From NCBI GenBank assembly GCA_022414725.1, contig CM039462.1, positions 93,801,278-93,865,277 on the forward strand: 64,000 bases of DNA, written 5' to 3'. The DNA is from Microglena sp. YARC (taxonomy: Eukaryota > Chlorophyta > Chlorophyceae > Chlamydomonadales > Chlamydomonadaceae). How positions within the stretch are numbered: the stretch's first letter is position 1; every line of letters begins with the position of its first letter. This document shows positions 37,101-43,100 of this stretch, piece by piece. Below the pieces are notes generated by a model. It saw nothing but the letters and a program-made list of their open reading frames with translations. It made no database searches and was not told where the DNA came from. The position numbers were made by a program, and so were the translations under genes.

Positions 37101-40100
37101 GGTGCAGGTGCCGGGTGTTGAGGTGCTTGGGTGCGGGTTGCTGGGTGTGGGGTGTGGGTGTGCAGCCGGTTGGGTGGGGTTTTTGTGCCTTGGGTGCGGG
37201 TGCGAAGGTTTCTTGGGTTGCGGGGTGCGGGTGCCATTTAGTGGCGTGGGTTGCGGGGGGGTGTGGGTGCAGGTCCTTGGGTGCGGGTGCTCTTGGGTGT
37301 GGGTGCAGGTGTCCTTGGGTGCGGGTGCAGGTGTGGGTGCAGGTGTCTTGGGTGCGGGTGGCTTCGGTGTGGGTGCAGGTGCTTGGCTTGTGGGTGCACG
37401 GTGCCTGGGTGTGGGTGCAGGTGCCTCGGGTGCAGGTGGCCCTTGGGTGCAGGTGCCATCGATGTGGGTGCAGGTGCTTGCTTGGGTGTGGGTGCAGGTG
37501 CTTGGGGCAGGTGCTCGGGTGTGGGTGCAGGTGCCTTGGGTGCCGGGTGCCTGGGTGTGGGTGCAGGTGCTTTGGGGTTGCGGGTGCTTGGGTGTGGTGA
37601 AATGGGTGCGGTGCGTTGGTGTGGTGAAAGGTGCTTGGTTGCGGGTGCATCGGGTGTGGGTGCAGGTTCCTTGGGTGCAGGTGCGGTGTGCGGGTGTGGT
37701 GTGGTGCCTTGGGTGGCAGCGTGCCTTGGGTGCGGGTGCCTTGGGTGTGGGTAGGTCTTTGGTGCAGGTGCCCCTGGGTCGGTGGGTGCAGGTGCCCTTG
37801 GTGCGGGTGCCTTGGGTGTGGGTGGGAGGTGCCTTGGGTGCGGTTTGCTTGGGTGTGGGTGAAGGTGCCTTGGTTGCGGGTGCAGGTGCAGGGTTCTTGC
37901 AGGTGCGGGTGTGGGGGATGCTCGGGTGTGGGTGTGCAGGTGCCTTGGGGTGCGGTTGCCTTGCTTGGTTGGGGTGCAGGTGCCTTGGCGGTGCGGAGCT
38001 CGGGTGTGGGGGTGGCAGGTGCGCCTGGGTGGCGGTGCCTTGGGTGTTGGGTGCAGGTGGCCTTGGGTGGGTGCTTGGGTGCTTAGGGTGGGGTGCTCAG
38101 GTGTGGGTGCAGGTGCCTTGGGTGCGGGTTGGCAGACAAGTCTACCAGGTCATATTGATACCACACTCCGGTGCATACCTGCTTTGTTCATTCTGTTGCA
38201 CCACCTCATCTTGTTTGCAACTTCCATGCATGTTGTCCGCATTGTCAAGCTTGGCAGGGAATTATCCATACGCCGTTGTCTGCTGGTGAACCGGCACCCT
38301 GTGTCTGCATGTAAAAAAAGTAATGATAACGCTTGGTAGGGGGTGGTATTTAGGGAGACCCGTCTTGCGGTGGTAGGTAACGAGCTGCTACTTTTTCCTG
38401 GTCAAAGCTCCATGGCGTTGTTGGCAAGGAGCCGAACACTAAAGCGCTCCGGTAGGATCCGAACCCCCGCACTTCATCATTTCAACGAGGCCCTACCATT
38501 GAGCATTTGTCAAAACGGGTGAAGTCTGCAGACACTCTGAACCAGGCATATTGATACGAGCACCTTGGGTGCGGGTGCCTTGGGTGTGGGTGCCTTGGGT
38601 GCAGACAACTCTACCAGGCCACATTGATATCTAGCACTTGGGTGCGGGTGCATGTGCTTGGGTGCAAGTGCCTTGGGTGCGGGTGCCTTGGGTGGCAGGT
38701 GCCTTGGGTGTGTGGGTGCAGACACGTCACCTAGGCATATTGATACTAGACCTTGGGTGTGGGTGCGGGTGCTGACAACTCTACCAGGCCATATTGATAC
38801 AAGCACCTTGGGTGCGGGTGCATGTGCCTTGGGTGTGGGTGCGGGTGCTGACATCTCTACCAGGCCAAATTGATACTAGCACCTTGGGTGCGGGTGCATG
38901 TGCCTTGGGTGTGGGTGCGGGTCTGCAACTCTACAGGCCATATTGATACTAGCACCTTGGGTGCGGGTGCAGGTGCCCTGGGTGTGGGTGCGGGTGCTGA
39001 CAACTCTATTGGGTGCGGGTGCAGGCCTGGTGTTGGGATAGCGGGGTGTTTGATAGCAAGCACCTTGGGTGCGGGTGCAGGTGCCTTGGGTGCGGTGTGG
39101 GTGCGGATGCTGACAAACTCTACAGGCCATATTAATACAAGCACCTTGGGTGCGGGTTGCAGGTGCTTTGGGTGCAGGTGCTTGGGTGCGGGTGTGGGTG
39201 CGGGTGCTGAAAAACTCTACAGGCAAATATTGATATTTTTGCACGCAGACATGTTAGTTCACTGCCTGATCTTGCTTACAACCTGCCATGCTAAATGTAT
39301 GTATTTCCTCCCTAGCCTCACCAGCAGGCGCCTGCTGCTGGCTCGTCCTGGTAGTCAGCCAGCCCTCTTCCCTACACCAGCCCGCCCCTCCTACACTCAG
39401 CCTGCTTCTCCTACAGCCAACGCGCCCCCTCCTACACCCAACCGCATGCCCCCAACGCAGATCGGACCCAGTGGCCCTGCCTCCTACCAACCTTGCCCAG
39501 CCCGCCTACACCCTCCAGCGCGGGCCGCCCTGTCGACACGCCTCTCCAACATATGTACACCCAACCACAGAAGGCATGTATGCCTCAAGCAGCTAGACAT
39601 TCCCAACCTGGTGGCCGCAGGCGCCAGGGACCTTCTGCCTATGGTGGGGGGGGCTACGCCAACCTCCACCACCACCACACTGGCACCTGCTGCGTCCTTC
39701 CAACCGACGACTCACAGGGGTTTGGACAAAATGCTGCGGCCCAGTACAGTAGTGTGGCAGTACACGCAACCGCCCTCTCAAAGCAGTACTTAGAGACCAG
39801 GTTAATACAGTGTACGCTAACCTACATGTAGTATTGTTTGTTGATGTTATCAGCAGTTGATTTGATGTTATCATCATGATTGTTTACATACATACATACA
39901 TATACTAGTACGGTAGCGCCGTGTGGCCGGTGGCCACCCCCACCTACCCAGGTCTGGGCCCTGGTCTACGCCAGGTCCTGGCCCAGGCCCTGGCCTACCC
40001 AGGTCCTGGCCTACTGGGCCCTGGCCCAGGCTGGCTACCAGGTCCTGGACCCTGGTCTGTGGTTACAGAACGGGTAAGTATCGCCTTGTAGTGCCCCCCT

Positions 40101-43100
40101 CCCCCCCCCCCCCATCTCCCTTCCAAAAATATGTAATGCATGCGCGCTTCCTTTCCCTAATCTTAATATCCCACCCCCGCCCCACCACCCCCCTCCACCC
40201 ACATATATATATATATATATACACCCTGATTCTCCTTCCCTTCATGTGTGCAGCTGCAGCTAATGGTTATGGTTATGGTGGGATGATCCCATTACCTCAT
40301 GTGGCATGAATCATAAAAACAGCAAATATATAGGCTACCGTATATTTAGATGTATGTATGTATATTTATGTACATGGCCCGATTCCCCTTCCTCTTCATG
40401 TGCCCAGCCGCGGCCAATGGTTATGGTGGGATGAACCCCAGCGCCTCGACAGGCGCATAAATCATAACACTAGCAGACATACACTACCATACTGTTTGTA
40501 TGTATATATACACTACCATACTATTTGTATGTATGTATATATACACTACCATACTATTTGTATGTATATATACACTACCATACTATTTGTATGTATATAT
40601 ACACTACCATACTATTTGTATGTATATATACACTACCATACTATTTGTATGTATATATACATTACCATACTATTTGTATGTATATATACACTACCATACT
40701 ATTTGTATGTATATAACCCCGATTCCCCTTCCTCTTCATGTGTCCAGCTGCAGCTAATGGTTATGGTGGGATGAACCCCAATGCCTCGACAGGCGGAGCC
40801 GTGGCCCAGCCCACCTACTTCGCCCCCACCACCACTGCGCCAGGTGTCAATCCCCACGGGGGGCCTGCCGCCCCCGGCATGATGCCCGGTATGATGGCCC
40901 CAGCTGGGGGAATGGTCCCAGGGGCATTTGCACCACCCCCAGCCAAACCTTCTCCTCCCCCCCCACCCCCAGGCCCCCCAGCCCACACCACCATAGCGAC
41001 TGTGGACACGTCCGCAGTCGCTGCTGACTTGCGTCCTGTGATTGACTCTCTCACCAGGCTGTACGACTCCTGCGCCGCTTCTGCTAACAACCCAGCTAAG
41101 GGCTGCACCATTTCCACACTCGCATGCACCCTCACCCTCACACCTCATGCGGTCCTCAGCCTGCATCACCTTAGCGACTGTGAACACATCCGCAGTCGCT
41201 ACTGACCTGCGTCCTGTGATTGACTCCCTCACCTGGCTGTACGACTCCTGCTAAGCTTCTGCTAACAACCCAGGTAAGGGCTGCACACTTTCGCACTCGC
41301 ATGCACACTCACACTCATGCACCCCGCACCACCGATGCGACTGTGAACACATCCGCAGTCGCTACTGACCGCATCCTGTGATTGACTCCCTCACCAGGCT
41401 GTACGACTCCTGCGAACAACCCAGGTAAGGGCTGCACACTTTCCGCACTCGCATGCACACTCACACCCTCATGCACCCCCGCACCACCGATGCGACTGTG
41501 GACACGTCCGCAGTCGCTGCTGACTTGCGTCCTGTGATTGACTCACCAGGCTGTACGACTCCTGCGCCGCTTCTGCTAACAACCCAGGTGAGGGCTGCAC
41601 CCTTTCTGCACTCTCATGCACACTCACACCCTCATGCGGCCCCCCAGCCTGCATCACCTTAGCGACTGTGGACACGACCACAGTCGCTACTGACTTGCGT
41701 CCTGTGATTGACTCCCTCACCAGGCTGTACGACTCCTGTGCCATTTCTGCAAACAGCCCAGGTGAGGGCTGCACCCTTTCTGCTCTCTCATGCACACTCA
41801 CACCCTCATGCACCCCCACACCACCGACGCGACTGTGGACACGTCTGCAGTTGGTGCTGACTTGCGTCCTGTGATAGACTCCCTCGCCAGGCTGTACAAC
41901 TCACGTGCCATTTCTGCACTCTCATGCACACTCACACCCTCATGCACCCCCACACCACCGATGCGACTGTGGACACGTCCGCAGTCTCTGCTGACTTGCG
42001 TCCTGTGATAGACTCCCTCGCCAGGCTGTACAACTCATGTGCTGTGTCTGCTGACAGCCCAGGTAAGGGCTCAGTCCAGTTAGGGCTGACATGTATAGGT
42101 CATGTAACCTTGGACCCTCACGCCCCCGATGGAGGAAAACACCAAGCAGTTGGGGCAGCTCGTACTCCCGTGCACCCTGACACCCACACACTCACATTCT
42201 CACACACACTCACATCTTGACCTGTGTAGCTAAGAAGCGAGAGATGGAGGACAAAACCAACAAGTTGGCTCACGCTCGCACTCCCGTGCACCCTGACACC
42301 CTCACACTCACATTCTTACGCACCCTCACTATTCCCCTTGCAGCTAAGAAGGGAGAGATGGAGGACAACACCAACAAGTTGGCTCACCCTCACACCCTCG
42401 TGCACCCCCTCATCCTCGGACCCTTTTACACCCTCACACCCCCACAACCTCACCCTCACGCTCTCCTGTACCCTGCAGCTAAGAAACGAGAGATGGAGGA
42501 TAACACCAAGAAGTTGGGACAGCTCTTCTGGAAAATGAACGCCGGGGAGGTGTCGGAGGGTGTACTTCCCAAGATGGTCCAGCTCTGCCAGGCCATTGAC
42601 GCTTCGGACTGGCATGCTGCTAACCACATTCAGGTAGGGAACGGCAATATCATATCACATCATATCATCATATGATGCCGCCAGTCTGACCAGGCCAAAG
42701 TTACCATTTACATACAAAATCTCGAAGCCCCACCCCTCCAACAGTCAACATCCATGTCGGAGGGTGCACTACCCAAGCTCTGCCAGGCCATTGACGCTTC
42801 TGACTGGCGTGCTGCTAACCACATTCAGGTAGGGAACGGCAATATGATATGTCATCATATGATGCACCATATGACATGTCGTCATGCATCATATATGATA
42901 TCATATGATGCCGCCAGACTTACTACCAGAAGTTACCATTTATATGCAATATCATATGATGTCATTCACGCCTTCGGTCAACATCATATGATATGCCCGT
43001 ACCTACATACAAGTGCAAGAGGTAGTCCCCCCCCTCCACCCTCTAAGCTCCACCCCTCCAACATTCAACATCCTTAGCTCCCACTCCCCCTCTCCCTCTC

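Noticed and set aside
28646..38289. Very long frames rich in Gly-Cys-Leu-Gly (plus) or His-Pro-Arg-Thr (minus)
   Set aside because: They are translations of the 12-mer minisatellite; overlapping frames on both strands are open only because the repeat has few stops.
40485..40712. TATA-rich repeat as a promoter cluster
   Set aside because: The TATATATA words belong to a regular 29-bp minisatellite inside an intron.
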